64,000 nt of DNA from contig JARGXX010000054.1 in NCBI GenBank assembly GCA_030374765.1, forward strand, positions 1 through 64,000, read 5' to 3'. The first letter of the stretch is position 1. Every line of letters begins with the position of its first letter. The DNA comes from Agarophyton chilense (taxonomy: Eukaryota > Rhodophyta > Florideophyceae > Gracilariales > Gracilariaceae). The notes beneath the pieces are model-generated. The model saw only the letters and a program-made list of their open reading frames with translations. It did not search any database and was not told the origin of the DNA. A program made the translations under genes and the position numbers. Below, one piece after another: positions 63,594 through 64,000 of this stretch.

Positions 63594-64000
63594 TTATCCA
63601 GTTGCGGAGAACGATGCTTCGTCGTCAAGCAGTGGTCCGAGTTCGACCAGAGATGTATCGGTACTGGCGGATGAGCTAGTCAGAGTTGCCATATTAAATG
63701 AGACAGTCTTCCTCTTAGACTTGTCTCTGCTGTGCTGATCATGGTAAGGTGTGTTTCCAGTGCAATTAGAGTGACGACCGTTTTCTTTGGACCCAGATGG
63801 GCCATGAAATGACTTCATATGCGATGGGAATGAGCTGTCGGGATAGTGGTTGCGCCTCCAGTGTCCATATTTTCTGCATTCATCACAGGGATACTTTAAA
63901 ATGGAAGATTGTCCCTTGTAACGGCTTCTGTGACTGCGAAGATGTTCTCGAGTATGGCTTGTTCTAGCAGAGCTGGCAACAAGCGATCCAATTTCGCTGT
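63594..64000 (-). pseudogene. Cop3 gag, cut by the window edge
   Basis: Equivalent to Cop2 5917-6323, including the CX2CX4HX4H knuckle (CDECRKYGHWRRNH, near 63870). It carries its own changes (GPSGS for APSGS). Confidence 0.72.

Larger units (their letters stand above)
60993..64000 (-). mobile_element. Cop3: internally deleted duplicate of Cop2, cut by the window edge
   Basis: Minus strand: 3' LTR fragment 60993-61154, RNase H end (61166-61453), then a jump to the middle of RT near 61480. About 1.0 kb (Cop2 positions about 2795-3803) is missing. RT N part and Tudor-like domain are at 61490-61985, integrase 62074-63265, protease 63345-63590, gag from 63594 to the edge. Nearly identical to Cop2 elsewhere, but with separate indels (near 62513 and 62827). 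It cannot encode a working RT. Confidence 0.88.

Overview
The window is eukaryotic, accessory, repeat-dominated DNA with no bacterial features. It holds nested Ty1/copia and Ty3/gypsy LTR retrotransposons, fragments of one recognisable host gene (a retinoblastoma-related, RB, pocket protein), and a small locally amplified C2H2 zinc-finger gene family. An RB gene, few introns and this mix of copia and chromodomain gypsy elements fit an alga. A red macroalga is my best guess, but that is inference and no single feature proves it.

Layout. 1-2239: 5' end of a minus-strand gypsy element (GypB). 2240-7290: minus-strand copia element (Cop2) joined to a scrap of another gypsy. 7291-8500: non-coding. 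8666-9872 and 25053-27366 (both minus): the two halves of one RB gene, split by a copia element (CopA, 9878-25047, target duplication GTGCG). CopA is itself split by a full-length chromodomain gypsy element (GypA, 13880-24134). GypA carries a long antisense reading frame between pol and its 3' LTR.

27460-44400 is a patchwork of segmental duplications. A module made of an upstream 160-codon frame plus a zinc-finger gene occurs at 27.66, 33.0 (partial), 37.57 and 40.08 kb. Inverted zinc-finger copies lie at 29.84-30.64 and 42.28-43.08 kb. A second copy of the RB 3' half plus CopA 5' half sits at 34.52-37.57 kb, next to an inverted RB fragment (34.03-34.52 kb) that keeps the CopA insertion site empty. 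Two solo LTRs with perfect 5-bp target duplications lie at 33378-33598 and 43957-44187.

45718-52420: a young gypsy element (GypC) with near-identical 180-bp LTRs, target duplication GTAAC and one in-frame stop in pol. 52547-54282: minus copia fragment (Cop4). 54283-59400: decayed gypsy pieces (GypD) that lack reverse transcriptase. 59428-60992: GypA-family 3' LTR with a second copy of the antisense gene. 60993-64000: Cop3, an internally deleted duplicate of Cop2 sharing the same gypsy junction.

Most relevant for the hunt: (i) the antisense gene in GypA-type elements, conserved in frame between two copies; (ii) a Tudor-like domain between integrase and reverse transcriptase in the copia elements; (iii) copia priming by what looks like an internal half of initiator tRNA-Met, with non-canonical TA...TA LTR ends; (iv) an RB gene with a HEAT-like stretch inside pocket B, dissected by nested retrotransposons. 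Almost all element genes carry stops or frameshifts. The zinc-finger gene at 38412-39701 is the only host-type gene that looks intact.
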